A stretch of 64,000 bases of DNA. Origin: Liolophura sinensis (taxonomy: Eukaryota; Mollusca; Polyplacophora; Chitonida; Chitonidae). The stretch lies in contig NC_088305.1 in the NCBI RefSeq assembly GCF_032854445.1, positions 12,155,606 through 12,219,605 on the forward strand. Reading direction: 5' to 3'. The notes under the pieces are model-generated. The model saw only the letters and a list, made by a program, of their open reading frames with translations, ran no database searches and was not told the DNA's origin. Within the stretch, counting starts at the first letter, position 1, and each line of letters starts with the position of its first letter. Positions 33,101-39,693 of this stretch are shown in pieces. The translations under genes were made by a program, and so were the position numbers.

Positions 33101-33447
33101 TTTATAGATAGATGAATTTAGGCGACTGTCTGAAAGAAATAGACTGTAAGTGGAATGATCTTGCTTTTTACCTGTGTATCCTTTAAGACCAGGTTCAGTC
33201 TATATCCGGGTAACAAATCGCTCTTGTTCGCTATCTCTTCAAAGGCGTGTCTGATGAGGGCAGGGAAGATTTGGGAGTAGGGTGACCACCAAAATTTCGT
33301 CATGGGAAGCAGGGCTCCAATATATATGTCCTTAACTGTCCCATTTTGAGAAGCTTCTAGGTTGTGCACCAGTAAGCAAGAGAATAAAAGAAATTTGTAA
33401 ATAAATTTTCCACTCTTCATTTTGGTGTTTATCAAGTGTTCATTCAA
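9447..33447 (-). CDS. GABBR2-like: GABA-B-type class C GPCR gene (16 exons found, 3' end not found)
   Basis: Sixteen exons with GT-AG boundaries and consistent phases give about 803 codons. Order: signal peptide and start of the ligand-binding lobe (exon 1), the rest of the periplasmic-binding-protein-like ectodomain (exons 2-9), TM1 (10), TM2 (11), TM3 (12), TM4 (13), TM5-7 (14), cytoplasmic tail (15-16). Diagnostic motifs are FGWKKVATL, SFAYDAVWALALALNKTS, IKMSSPNINNLIILG, FSKTWRVHILF, LAWETRKVSIPVLNDS and FVPK. The IKMSSP, KTWRVH and AWETRKVSIP.LNDS signatures are those of GABBR2-type subunits; known family members work as dimers at the plasma membrane coupled to Gi/o. Known receptors are about 850-950 residues, so a tail of unknown length is missing. 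Oddities are a +1 frameshift in exon 14, loss of a usually conserved Cys at the exon 1/2 junction, and splice junctions amplified as tandem repeats. Ligand and pairing partner cannot be inferred. Confidence 0.9.
9996..10146 (-). CDS. GABA-B-like exon 15: cytoplasmic tail
   Basis: 151 nt, phase 0 in and 1 out, acceptor TTTTCTAG, donor CAAG/GTAAGG. It is open throughout and continues FVPK into VLRRNEQAGKVF, then a Ser/Pro/Thr-rich tail (LTVSSPPSTAGRYSSK). Assignment rests on splice sites, phase and position, since tails are poorly conserved. Confidence 0.72.
10735..10998 (+). mobile_element. SINE-A copy with (AAAT)n tail
   Basis: Head GGGAGTCTCCGAGGCAGAGG, tail AAGTAAGGCGTAAAATACC, then an (ATAA)n run. 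It lies in the intron between exons 15 and 14 of the receptor gene. Confidence 0.9.
11159..11495 (-). pseudogene. GABA-B-like exon 14 (TM5-TM7), with one-base frameshift
   Basis: Acceptor CTCCACAG, donor CCCAAG/GTAGTC. TM5 (WLAAAYVYKGLLLIFGTFLA), LAWETRKVSIPVLNDS and TM6 (LIGFCVYNVVVICAFAVPV) are in one frame. TM7 (SAFVITSAFTIFCTTLVLCI) and FVPK are in the next frame. The exon is 337 nt, but phases of 0 and 0 require 336. The extra base is at or near the GGG run at 11243-11245 (plus strand). Read literally, the frame runs to a stop near 11127 and loses TM7. This could be an assembly error, an allele or a disabling mutation; the other exons look intact. Confidence 0.88.
11698..11953 (+). mobile_element. 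Two SINE-A fragments
   Basis: 11698-11805 carries GTGGGAAGGTCTGACAGCAA to the tail. 11860-11953 carries GGTTTCCTCCCACTATAATG to a tail ending in AAATAAATAAA. Confidence 0.75.
12270..12342 (-). repeat. Probable two-copy duplication of exon 13 donor region
   Basis: The exon end ACAG/GTAAAAACTTCATTTAACT is followed 30 nt later by ACAG/GTATGGGCAAAACTTCCATT. With a five-base gap the two align. The second copy keeps a usable GT, and the 30 nt between them are in frame. Confidence 0.5.
12338..12460 (-). CDS. GABA-B-like exon 13: TM4
   Basis: 41 codons, phase 0, acceptor GCTTGCAG, donor CAG/GTAAAA. It reads TVRDERLFGLVGLLLLIDLV, then ILIPWQVVHPL, and ends in extracellular loop 2. A second donor-like CAG/GTATGG 30 nt downstream would add ten in-frame residues. 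Confidence 0.93.
12636..12743 (-). CDS. GABA-B-like exon 12: TM3
   Basis: 36 codons, phase 0, acceptor CTTTTTAG, donor AAAG/GTATAT. It reads ARVWVTSLGFTLSFGALFSK followed by TWRVHILF, the GABBR2-type TM3 and second intracellular loop, and ends in the basic run RLKRK. Confidence 0.94.
12821..13304. mobile_element. MITE copy interrupted by a SINE
   Basis: About 40-bp terminal inverted repeats: TTAACAGAAAGTCTGTTATC at the left and its near reverse complement ending at 13304. Removing the SINE at 12930-13197 and one target duplication leaves a MITE of about 200 bp like those at 38419 and 53451. Confidence 0.9.
12930..13197 (+). mobile_element. SINE-A copy inside a MITE, with target-site duplication
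   Basis: Full SINE-A from GGGGCCTCCGTGGCTCAGTC to an AAATAAATAAA end. Perfect 12-bp duplication AAAGATTCTATT at 12918-12929 and 13198-13209. Confidence 0.97.
13925..14065 (-). repeat. Two-copy 69-bp duplication spanning exon 11 donor
   Basis: Read on minus, GTTTATCTGAACTCCGCCGA and the rest of the exon end through CATG/GTAAGT is followed directly by a diverged copy (GTTTACATGAATCTCGCCGA onward) lying in the intron. The copied donor is destroyed (CATGATAG). Confidence 0.85.
13997..14129 (-). CDS. GABA-B-like exon 11: TM2
   Basis: 133 nt, phase 2 in and 0 out, acceptor TTTTGCAG, donor ATG/GTAAGT. It reads AIKMSSPNINNLIILGSIVM (intracellular loop 1 and TM2) and ends with the extracellular NTSNLCM. 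A decayed 69-bp copy of the exon end follows in the intron. Confidence 0.94.
14605..14745 (+). mobile_element. SINE-C fragment
   Basis: TGATACTTCAGTGGCAGTAG, GAAGACACAGTACATG and TCACATGACTGAAAAATTAC match the SINE-C body. The head and final tail are missing. Confidence 0.75.
15342..15632 (-). repeat. 42-bp tandem array spanning exon 10 donor
   Basis: Seven units on minus of GATTTAACATTGCTTTCCGC plus ACCCGACGGTAAGTTGTGTGGT-type sequence. The first unit is the end of exon 10 and its real donor. Units 3, 6 and 7 retain GTAAGT; others are GTAAAT, GTAGGT or GTAACA. Read in the receptor frame every extension meets TAA within the donor itself. Confidence 0.93.
15590..15740 (-). CDS. GABA-B-like exon 10: linker and TM1
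   Basis: 151 nt, phase 1 in and 2 out, acceptor TTTTCGTCAG, donor CGACG/GTAAGT. It reads DGHTPKDKFTYMEWYP, then TM1 (AAVALIVVFNTAGVICAILC) ending LGFNIAFRTR. Both ends are copied into tandem arrays in the neighbouring introns: the acceptor side at 15741-16365 and the donor side at 15342-15589. Confidence 0.93.
15711..16365 (-). repeat. About 150-bp tandem array spanning exon 10 acceptor
   Basis: The start of exon 10 plus its upstream intron recurs at spacings of 144 and 157 bp, with a weak fourth copy near 16310-16360. On minus the copies read GTCGCCAG/AGGGTAACACTCC and GTCGCCAAACAATCACATCC, against the true GTCAG/ACGGCCACACCCC. One copy keeps AG. The spacer is rich in TGATTGATTGG-type sequence. 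Confidence 0.85.
17435..17700 (+). mobile_element. SINE-A copy with target-site duplication
   Basis: Complete, flanked by a perfect 13-bp duplication TAATATGAAATTC (17422-17434 and 17701-17713). Receptor intron between exons 10 and 9. Confidence 0.97.
18733..18842. mobile_element. Small inverted-repeat element
   Basis: AGACCATTAAACACTG at the left is inverted as a segment ending TTTAATGGTCTTT at the right. Related to the larger element at 28012-28378. Confidence 0.55.
20214..20297 (-). CDS. GABA-B-like exon 9
   Basis: 84 nt, phase 1 in and 1 out, acceptor TTTGTCAG, donor TTAG/GTAATA. It encodes the last ectodomain strands, ending FVWHVSPDSLWL, followed by the linker to TM1. Confidence 0.85.
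   Translation of the reverse strand: MGKPMSSPHTFRKPTNSCGMCLRTPFG
20512..20862 (-). mobile_element. SINE-B copy
   Basis: On minus: tRNA-like head CACAGTTGGTAGAGCGTCCG, a CGAGTCACACCTAAGACC segment, a body with GTAATGTGCCTCC on the opposite strand, and a tail ending CCCCAAGCATTTAC. It lies between receptor exons 9 and 8. The GC-richer 20863-21120 beside it is open for about 80 codons on minus and runs on into the SINE; it is not recognised. Confidence 0.85.
21687..21750 (-). CDS. GABA-B-like exon 8
   Basis: 64 nt, phase 0 in and 1 out, acceptor TCTCTCCAG, donor ACAG/GTAAGA. It reads GPVSFDSDGRRLGPTYLYQ, continuing FEGVSG into the conserved G-V-F-D-GDR turn. Confidence 0.92.
22019..22288 (+). 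mobile_element. SINE-A copy
   Basis: Head GGGGCCTCCTTGGTCGAGGT, tail GAGTACGGCGTAAAACACCA then AAATAAATAAA. Receptor intron between exons 8 and 7. Confidence 0.93.
22775..23005 (-). CDS. GABA-B-like exon 7
   Basis: 77 codons, phase 0, acceptor TTTCCAG, donor TCG/GTGAGT. It contains SFAYDAVWALALALNKTS and ends IHFEGVS, both near-invariant in GABA-B receptors. Confidence 0.95.
23634..23740 (+). repeat. Short interspersed repeat 'D' copy
   Basis: GTGTGACCATTTGCAAACTA, CACTGTCGTCGCATCG and TACTCTCTGTTTTGTAAGTC match the D element. A weaker copy is at 23105-23205. Confidence 0.55.
23767..24041 (+). mobile_element. SINE-A copy, near-consensus, with target-site duplication and poly(A)
   Basis: The best-preserved copy in the window. 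It ends in about 24 As and is flanked by a perfect 12-bp duplication ACATGTAAATGC (23755-23766 and 24042-24053). It looks like a young insertion. Confidence 0.98.
24117..24181. repeat. (TA)n microsatellite
   Basis: Pure TA run just downstream of receptor exon 6 in plus coordinates. Confidence 0.97.
24239..24433 (-). CDS. GABA-B-like exon 6
   Basis: 65 codons, phase 0, acceptor TTCTCCAG, donor CAG/GTACGC. It reads AYRQGLYGRHVVWILPWAY, continuing the FCEAY segment from exon 5, then the LHCSPRELQAVANGFF region of the second lobe. Confidence 0.92.
25166..25231 (-). CDS. GABA-B-like exon 5
   Basis: 22 codons, phase 0, acceptor GCTGACAG, donor GAG/GTAAGC. It reads ARIIVGSFYGHHAPYIFCE, matching the family's ARII-G-FY...FCE strand. 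The Tyr that contacts ligand in GABBR1 has an equivalent here (GSFY). Confidence 0.9.
25360..25815. repeat. Unclassified repeat 'F', copy 1
   Basis: About 70-80 percent alike by eye to 27226-27722 in the same orientation: AAAATCGAAGTAGGCATCAC at the start, CAACTCTAATCACGATACTG in the middle and GTCTGTATGATGAACCTTAC at the end. Confidence 0.85.
26955..27062 (-). CDS. GABA-B-like exon 4
   Basis: 36 codons, phase 0 to 0, acceptor CCCTGCAG, donor AAG/GTAGGA. It reads FHTLLEENNFTLLTSG and ends with a DHIQRLK helix, as expected for the second-lobe entry. It is bracketed by two direct copies of an unclassified repeat, in the introns on either side. Confidence 0.88.
27226..27722. repeat. Unclassified repeat 'F', copy 2
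   Basis: Direct copy of 25360-25815. Together they bracket receptor exon 4. Confidence 0.85.
28012..28378. mobile_element. Inverted-repeat element (MITE-like)
   Basis: GAAAGACCATTTAAAACTGT and AAAATAGTTCGATT at the left are inverted at the right (AATCGAACTATTTTTGTGAA then CAGTGTTTAATGGTCTG). No ORF. Confidence 0.7.
28588..28742 (+). mobile_element. SINE-A 3' fragment
   Basis: CCTCTCCAGTCGTACGTCAG, GCAACCTGCAGATGGTCGTG and the tail TCTTGAGAACAGCCTAAAAC. The head is missing. Confidence 0.8.
28798..28968 (-). CDS. GABA-B-like exon 3
   Basis: 57 codons, phase 0 to 0, acceptor CCCCAG, donor GCA/GTACGT. It reads SSTLADRESYPSVF, then NPPRIAMMKKFGWKKVATL, the most recognisable ectodomain signature of GABA-B receptors. 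Confidence 0.93.
29160..29550 (-). repeat. About 34-bp tandem array spanning exon 2 donor
   Basis: About ten units on minus of GAGGTGAGCACAATATCAGT plus ACTACAACAGGGTA. The first unit contains the real donor GTGGAG/GTGAGC. Several further units keep GAGGTGAGCA or GAAGTAAGCA. A fragment of SINE-B/C tail (29409-29474) is inserted in the array. Confidence 0.92.
29541..29678 (-). CDS. GABA-B-like exon 2
   Basis: 46 codons, phase 0 to 0, with acceptor TCACAG and donor GAG/GTGAGC. It contains KLAVLGPCSSPEALVIGQ, matching the G-CS-S segment that lines the ligand cleft in this family. The Cys normally found just before this exon's PGLAL segment is replaced (DTQ-GKPGLAL), although its usual partner in GPCSS is present. 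The donor lies at the edge of a roughly 34-bp tandem array. Confidence 0.9.
29711..29957 (-). mobile_element. SINE-A copy
   Basis: T-rich start ATTTATTTGATTGGAGTTTT, body, and head ending GGCCACAAAGGTCCC. Internally deleted. Confidence 0.9.
30003..30143 (-). mobile_element. SINE-A, 5' truncated
   Basis: Tail to mid-body only, ending at GACCTTCCCACGTG. 30144-32086 otherwise shows AT-rich intron with an AAATAAATAA run near 30740-30780 and weak SINE-A scraps at about 31375-31435 and 31615-31665. Confidence 0.85.
32087..32484. mobile_element. TA-flanked element with CACTGTAA ends
   Basis: Begins CACTGTAA and ends TTACAGTG, each flanked by TA, as expected for a non-autonomous Tc1/mariner-type element. 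ACTGTAA-like motifs recur inside. No ORF. Confidence 0.55.
32731..32880 (-). mobile_element. SINE-A, 5' truncated
   Basis: TTTATTTGATTGGTGTTTTA to GGGGAAACCCACGACCC; the head is missing. Confidence 0.85.
32932..33004 (-). mobile_element. SINE-A tail fragment
   Basis: Only the tail (TTTACGCCGAACTCAAGAAT to ACGACGGCGGCC) beside a TTTA run. Confidence 0.8.
33172..33447 (-). CDS. GABA-B-like exon 1: signal peptide and start of ectodomain
   Basis: An in-frame TGA lies directly before the ATG at 33447, so this is the first possible start. A second Met at codon 10 (33420) is followed by a better signal peptide (KFIYKFLLFSCLLVH) and may be the true start. The exon then reads DIYIGALLPM, an ALIRHAFEEI helix and LLPGYRLNLVLKDTQ, the first strand-helix unit of the ligand-binding fold. 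The donor after DTQ is CAG/GTAAAA, phase 0. Confidence 0.88.
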
Positions 33448-33479
33448 ATTTCACTAACGAAGAAGATGAAATGTGAAAT

Positions 33480-33870
33480 CAGTGAACAACCGAGTTGAAT
33501 CAACACGTTCAATGGTTAAAAGATCTGTACTTTCAACACGTTCAAGAAGCCAGTTGATTTAGCACGACGGCTGATTGCACAAACAAACTATTTCAGTACG
33601 TCGGATGACTCAACAATCAAACTAATTCAGCCCGGTGGATGATTGAACAGAAACACTGATTCAGCCCGTTGACTGAATGATTGAACAGACAGTCTGAGGT
33701 CTATTGATTGTACAATAAAATGATTGAGCGCGTTCGATGATTGAACAAACTGGTCTAGAGTCAGTTAATTGATCACAGAAACTGAATCAGCATGTAGGAC
33801 GATTGAACAACCAAGCTGCTTTAACACGATTGAACAAACGGTCTTGCTTCAACAGAGCCAATGAATAAAC
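33480..33870. repeat. Degenerate minisatellite upstream of receptor exon 1
   Basis: Irregular units of about 35-50 bp built on GATGATTGAACA and TTCAGCCCGTTGA. It lies directly upstream of the receptor start codon on the minus strand. Confidence 0.6.
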
Positions 33871-36027
33871 AAGCCATTTGCATTATCCTGTGGGATAAAT
33901 ATGCAAACATAAATGCATAATCTCGTGAGGCACCGGAGGCATCAACACTTTGAATCACCGAACACATCTGTGACTTAAGCTCAGCTAGCATGCACGTTGA
34001 ATAAACACACAAATTTCGCATGGTAACAAGAGGTGGCATTGTATAACAACCCAAGTGTTGTAACACCGAACGATGAATAAATATGTGAATGAGCCCAGCC
34101 CATATCCTGATGACGTCTTTTAGCTACACATATCCACATCTTGTAAGCACATCTGTTACTAAACCAAAATAAACTTGAAACGCAATGCTACTTGAGCAAT
34201 CACACTATTTGGCCAAATTTGCTCTGTACTCGAAGATATCTCTTCGTTGATTTGTTCAAATGCCTGCACCCTTCACAAAATTAACATCACCCTTGTACAG
34301 TGTATTCGGCATTTTATCGATGAGAAATTCTTCCACCTTGACTGGGTGGAACACGTAATGAGGACCGGCTATTCTCTGTCGTGTCATCCAGTGTTCAGGT
34401 CTTCACTCTGCAGGCAATGGAGTTTCTACTGCATATTGAGTACAATCCATTTACTGAGCCATTCCACTCTTTAGCTCCACCGGCATAATCCGGATTAGCT
34501 GGCCATATCATCTAGCTTCCGTCAATTAATTTCGCATATGTTCTTCGGTGATCGCCACTGGCAGTCTGGATCTCCATTATTCCTCTTTGTTGCCGTTCTG
34601 TTTTTTTTCCTACGGACCCGCGTACATATCGTATGCGAGACACATTTTCTCATCAGGTTGCCAGGTTCTCGAAGTAGACGCGCTGTGCGCAAGCTGTCCA
34701 GTTTTCCCGATATTTATAGTCCTTTTGCATTCTCACACCTTGGGAGAAAACTCCTATTGGAGTAACTTCTGTTCCTTGATCTACCTGGAGGCAAGCCTGT
34801 CTCGTCTCTACTCGATCGAAAGTTTCGTGATGAAAACGCTTCCGATGATCACTCGCGGCCTTCCGCGTAAAGACACACAAGGCGAGGCACTGTTACCTTT
34901 TCCTACAGTCCACCGGATATATATACAAACGCCACAATGGCCAGAAAGATCGATGATGGAAACATTACACGATTGCCCTTCACAAACATCTCCGCCAACA
35001 TTAGTTCTTTTCTTCTGCCACTATTCATCTCCCTGTGAAACCAAACATAACAAATTTGGCCAAATTATCATTATTCTTGGCAGCTCTTAGTTCTAAATAA
35101 CAATGTGACCCAACCTCGTTTTACAATAATAATTGCCTACTCAAAACCTGTTTTGCGAAAAGCCCTGTGTGATTTCCACATCAGCTTGCAAATGAGTTGT
35201 TTGCTGATGTCTCGGGTGTAAAGGCCAAATAGCCTGTATACTGGAAACATAATATAGATGTGTAAGTTATGGAAAAGCAAGGTTGGTCTTTTTTCTCACC
35301 GAATCGTTTTTGATTCTACTGTGTTCAACAATACACCGAAAACATTCTTTCGATGTCGGTGTGGCATGAACACGTTATATTAGCTATAAAGCCTTTTACT
35401 TCTCGATGTTTCAATATTTAATGCCACAATGGCTGTAAAATGTTGCACGACTTCAAACGCACTGCAGGAAGGTCTTTATTTGGAGATCACTACGCTGTCA
35501 ATGCTTCAATAATTTTTGTATAAGGAAAACGTGTCAATATTTCATGATCGAACTTATTTTCCAGGAAACTGCTATAGATAAAGCTATAGCCTACGCATTA
35601 GTCATAGTTAACATATGGGTGTTTTGAGATGGAACTCTTTTGTTGTCTTCTTTTTAAAGGTGAAAGAAGTCCGGCTCTGTGACTCGTGGAAAAAGTTCCT
35701 AAAATTTTTGAGAGGGCTGCACTGTACACTAGGACCTTTCTTTTACCATTAGTGACAAAGAGTTCGAAATTGAAGCTGCAGTATTCTACGACACATGCAG
35801 TGTGTTTCAATAATATCGCGTGCAACTTCTAAATATGTTACATGTCAGATATGAGCTGTTATTTTTTAACATTGAAAAATTCTCATTCCTGCTTAGAAAT
35901 CAGATTATCACACATACGTATATAAAAGACTAAAGCATAGAGAGTAAGACAAAAATAGCGACGACAATATGATAGCTGGTATATGATCATGTGTAGCCAA
36001 TGAAATACGACCTTTTGTCAATTTACC

Positions 36028-36175
36028 TCAGTTTATTTATTTATTTATTTATTTGATTGGTGTTTTACGCCCTACTTAAGAATATTTCACTTATACGACG
36101 GCGGCCAGCATTATGGTGGGAGGAAACCGGGCAGAACCCAGGGGAAACCCACTACAATCCGCAGGTTGGCGACAG
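36028..36175 (-). mobile_element. SINE-A, 5' truncated
   Basis: (TTTA)n, TTGATTGGTGTTTTACGCCC, ending mid-body at CCGCAGGTTGGCGAC. Confidence 0.87.
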
Positions 36176-36627
36176 ATCACTTCCGTTTTAATCTAACTGT
36201 TTGTTTAAATGCTTGCTTAAGTATCGGCCAATTACACACCGCCTGCAGAGCTATGGATTAAGTAAGAATTAGGTAAAGACAAAATATTCAGGTCTAGAAT
36301 TACTCCAATGCTGTGCTGTGGTCACATTTAGCCAAAAATAAAACGGAAACAATGAAGAAGCTAGTCGTGGTCTACTAGTTCAAGAGTTTCAATCGCTATA
36401 CATGGAGCGTGTTCAAACATAGCCTTGGGGTCGCAATGCTTGAGGAGAGCATGTGGCGCCTATGTGAGAATAAGCGTTAGACAAGGCTCTTGTGTTCGTT
36501 TGTACAATCTGACGTTCGTTGGAGACCATTTGCGTTCCAGCTGTCCTGTTCATATGTTCATATCCTTACGTCATATGTGAATGGTTTTACCTAAGGCACT
36601 GTACGGTCTCCTCCGCTCATGAATCTT

Positions 36628-36790
36628 GATTTATTTGATTTGATTGGTGTTTTTACGCCGTACTCAAGAATATTTCACTGATACGACGACGGTTACCATT
36701 ATGGTGGGAGGAAACCGAGCAAACTCCAAGGGAAACCCACGACTATCCGCAGGTTGCTGGTACACCTTCCCACGTACGGCCGGAGCACTC
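36628..36790 (-). mobile_element. SINE-A, 5' truncated
   Basis: TTGATTGGTGTTTTTACGCC to TTCCCACGTACGGCCGGAG. What follows (GCGTCGAAACAGAC) resembles the outer end of the foldback element. Confidence 0.87.
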
Positions 36791-38418
36791 ATAAAACTAT
36801 GCGTCGAAACAGACACTCGGATGCCAGCCTTGAACTAAAATGTACCCATGAAACTGTCCACGTCGTATAAATGAAAATGTTTTGAGTGTTTGTGAGTATC
36901 AAAAACTTCCTTTAGTTCTATCTTTTCCTACATTTCCAGAAGCGTGTAAACTCTTTACAACGAGTGCTCTTTATAGAGCAAGGTCATTTTAAGGCACATA
37001 TGCAAGCTTGTATTTATAATGAAATTATATAGGAAAATGTATATTTCGCAATAACTCTTGCTTTTTATTATAAACCTTTTTACCCAGGTGAATATTTTAA
37101 AAATATACATGCGTGCACGACTTAAATTATGTTCAGAGAGGCTTAACTTAGAAATTTTTGACTGAAAAGAATTTACTGCTGATCGGTGACTCACCTTGAC
37201 TGCTGAATTACAACTGAGCGTCGAATTTACGACCTGTATACTATATGCATGCCAAAATTTTACGTTTGAATGGTGAACATCCATTCAAACTGTACCTATT
37301 TATTAACTCGCCTCCTGGACCATACTTTGCGTCTTTCCAACTTTCGTTAAAAGCTGTTAATGATTACCTTTTTTTGCATTATTCTTTCCTAATTTTGAAC
37401 AATATATACTTCCTTAGTTCTGTGGTAGTTTGTTTTAAACGTCGCGTTGCGAATTGACCTTGAGATTATTGACCTGGAACATCCATCTTGGTTGAGAGCT
37501 GCTATACCAATGACTGCTTCGACTCGCAGATTGTACAGCGTTGATTCTTTATTTAACTTTTTACATGTAGTGCTACCTGTTGACGGTGTTGTTATTTTTC
37601 TTCTTCTGACTCTTGATCATGGAGTGAATGATCATTTTTGTGGGACTAGGAGAGAAAAGCGATATCTTGACTTTGTTTGTGTGATTGTGATTTAACATCG
37701 CCTTCAAAATTATTTCAGTCATATCTCGACGGCGTCTCCGTGGACCCAATGGTGCCTCACTGGAACAACACACCAAAGGAAACAAATACCACGCCTCGTC
37801 ATATACTGACACTGGGTCGACCAGAACTTGATTTGTTCCCCTAATATTGAGCTCCTAGCGAGGTAGTACCTAGATATTCGAGGTCAAAGTCTTGAGGTTG
37901 ACTCGATCTCGGATTGAACCCGGGATCTACCGTTTCTAACGAAGCAGGCGTAAACGTGGGTATGCACTTTTATATATGGACTCAAGGATAAACACTTAGT
38001 ATGAAATATAGTATAACTGTGCTACGTATGTGGCTGTGGTTATATTGGTGTATATATCTGACAGTCTGCCAGCGATGAGTTCATCACTATACAGTATAGC
38101 ATTCGCATGTACTGTCACGTTTGTAAAGTAACATATATAAAGTAGACAAACAGTCCCATATCTGAGACTATGTTTACCTTCCCACATATAGGCCATTTTC
38201 GTGCTGATATACACGTTAAGTGCCACATGTTCACTGAATCCGTTAACATCGTCCCGTTGTATTGTGAGAAATGTGTGCTTTACTATGTCTTTGTCTTTCT
38301 ACATTCACACCTGTTTTCCGAAGTGTTCATAATTTAGGTAAGTGTAAACGAAAAAATGTGTTAAATGGGTTAACTTTGAGAGTTCTGTGTACCCATTCAA
38401 GAAATTAATCTGTGAATT

Positions 38419-38620
38419 TTAACAGAAAGTCTCTTGTCTGAGTGATGCTACAATGTATTCGGTCACTATAACACAGTATTCTGTCATATTCAACATATTA
38501 TCCTGTTTGTGTAATAGACTGAATTAATAGAACATGACGGTGTGTTATATTTAGCAAAATAATCTGCTGTAATAGCAGAATACATTCTAGCATCACTCAG
38601 ACAACAAACGTTCTGTTAAA
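38419..38620. mobile_element. MITE copy, uninterrupted
   Basis: TTAACAGAAAGTCTCTTGTC at the left and its near inverse (ACAAACGTTCTGTTAA) at the right, about 200 bp, no ORF. Same family as 12821-13304 and 53451-53658. Confidence 0.88.
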
Positions 38621-38871
38621 TATAAGATTATTTTTTAAAGTCTACTGGTATACTTGAAGTTAATAATTTGTCCACTCACTCTTTATAAAATTGTTTTGAT
38701 AATTCTTTATGTATAGCGGTACATTTTTGGTCGGTAGTGCGTGCGTCCTATTGTTCTGCTAATTCCATATATAAAGCCGCTTTTATTTGGTAATTTGTGC
38801 GGACGTGCTACTAGTATATGTATGGCGGAGGTTCTTCTGTACTCCTCTCATTTGGTCATTTGCCCAGGGGT

Positions 38872-39140
38872 GTTATTTATTTATTCATTCAATTGACTGG
38901 TGTTTTACGATGCACACTCAAGAATATTTCCTTTATGCGATGACATTAAGCATTATTGCCGGAGGAAACCGAACTGAGCCCGAGGGTAATCCACGACCAT
39001 CCGCCCGTTGCTGACAGACATGATCTTGACTTTTGGTGTGTGGTGAGAGGTTCATGGCTCCAGCGTGCAGGCTAATCACGCCCACACAGGCCCGCGGGCG
39101 TTCTATTCATGCCAGGGTCATACTGGCAGATATGTGGTGG
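38872..39140 (-). mobile_element. SINE-A copy, diverged
   Basis: TTGACTGGTGTTTTACGATG, GGAGGAAACCGAACTGAGCC and a CCACGACCATCCGCC body; the head is heavily decayed. Confidence 0.72.
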
Positions 39141-39603
39141 CGGATGTACTTTGTGCAGGCCTGTCCTTCTGTAACACTCACTGTTCCTGTTTTCTATCCA
39201 CGAAAACCTACATAAGTGGAGAGGCTTAATTATGCATCAACTGTATTTAGTTCCTACGGAATACTTTTTACGTCTCGTTAAACAAATCTAATTCGCAGAA
39301 GGGCTTTGAAGAGACTCTTTCCTTGTTCATAAATGTCGATTAACACGCATCGGAGGTCAGGCAAGGAAAAGATGTCTAGTCCCCATCATATTAATACAGC
39401 TAACTTTGACTGAACACTGAATGCCTGAAAGAGTTAATGCCCATGAAAGTGGATCAAAAGAAAAAGTTATTACAGAGATCTGAAAATCATAATGTGAGAG
39501 CTATGTTTCTCTTTGAAACATTTATATATAATGAGATGTCAGTAAAAATCAATACACTTTTAGGACAATTATGGTAATGAAGTATAGAGCTATGTTTTTT
39601 TTG

Positions 39604-39604
<1 letters not shown>

Positions 39605-39692
<88 letters not shown>
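39605..39692. repeat. (TA)n / (TG)n microsatellite
   Basis: About 80 bases of TA followed by TGTGTGTG. Confidence 0.97.

Positions 39693-39693
<1 letters not shown>

Noticed and set aside
34538-35090. Open frames of 75 and 180 codons on plus, with a TATAAATA-like motif on minus near 34709-34716
   Set aside because: The frames overlap in different registers, show no domain and have no splice context. A receptor promoter is plausible here, but a TATA-like word alone in AT-rich DNA is not evidence.
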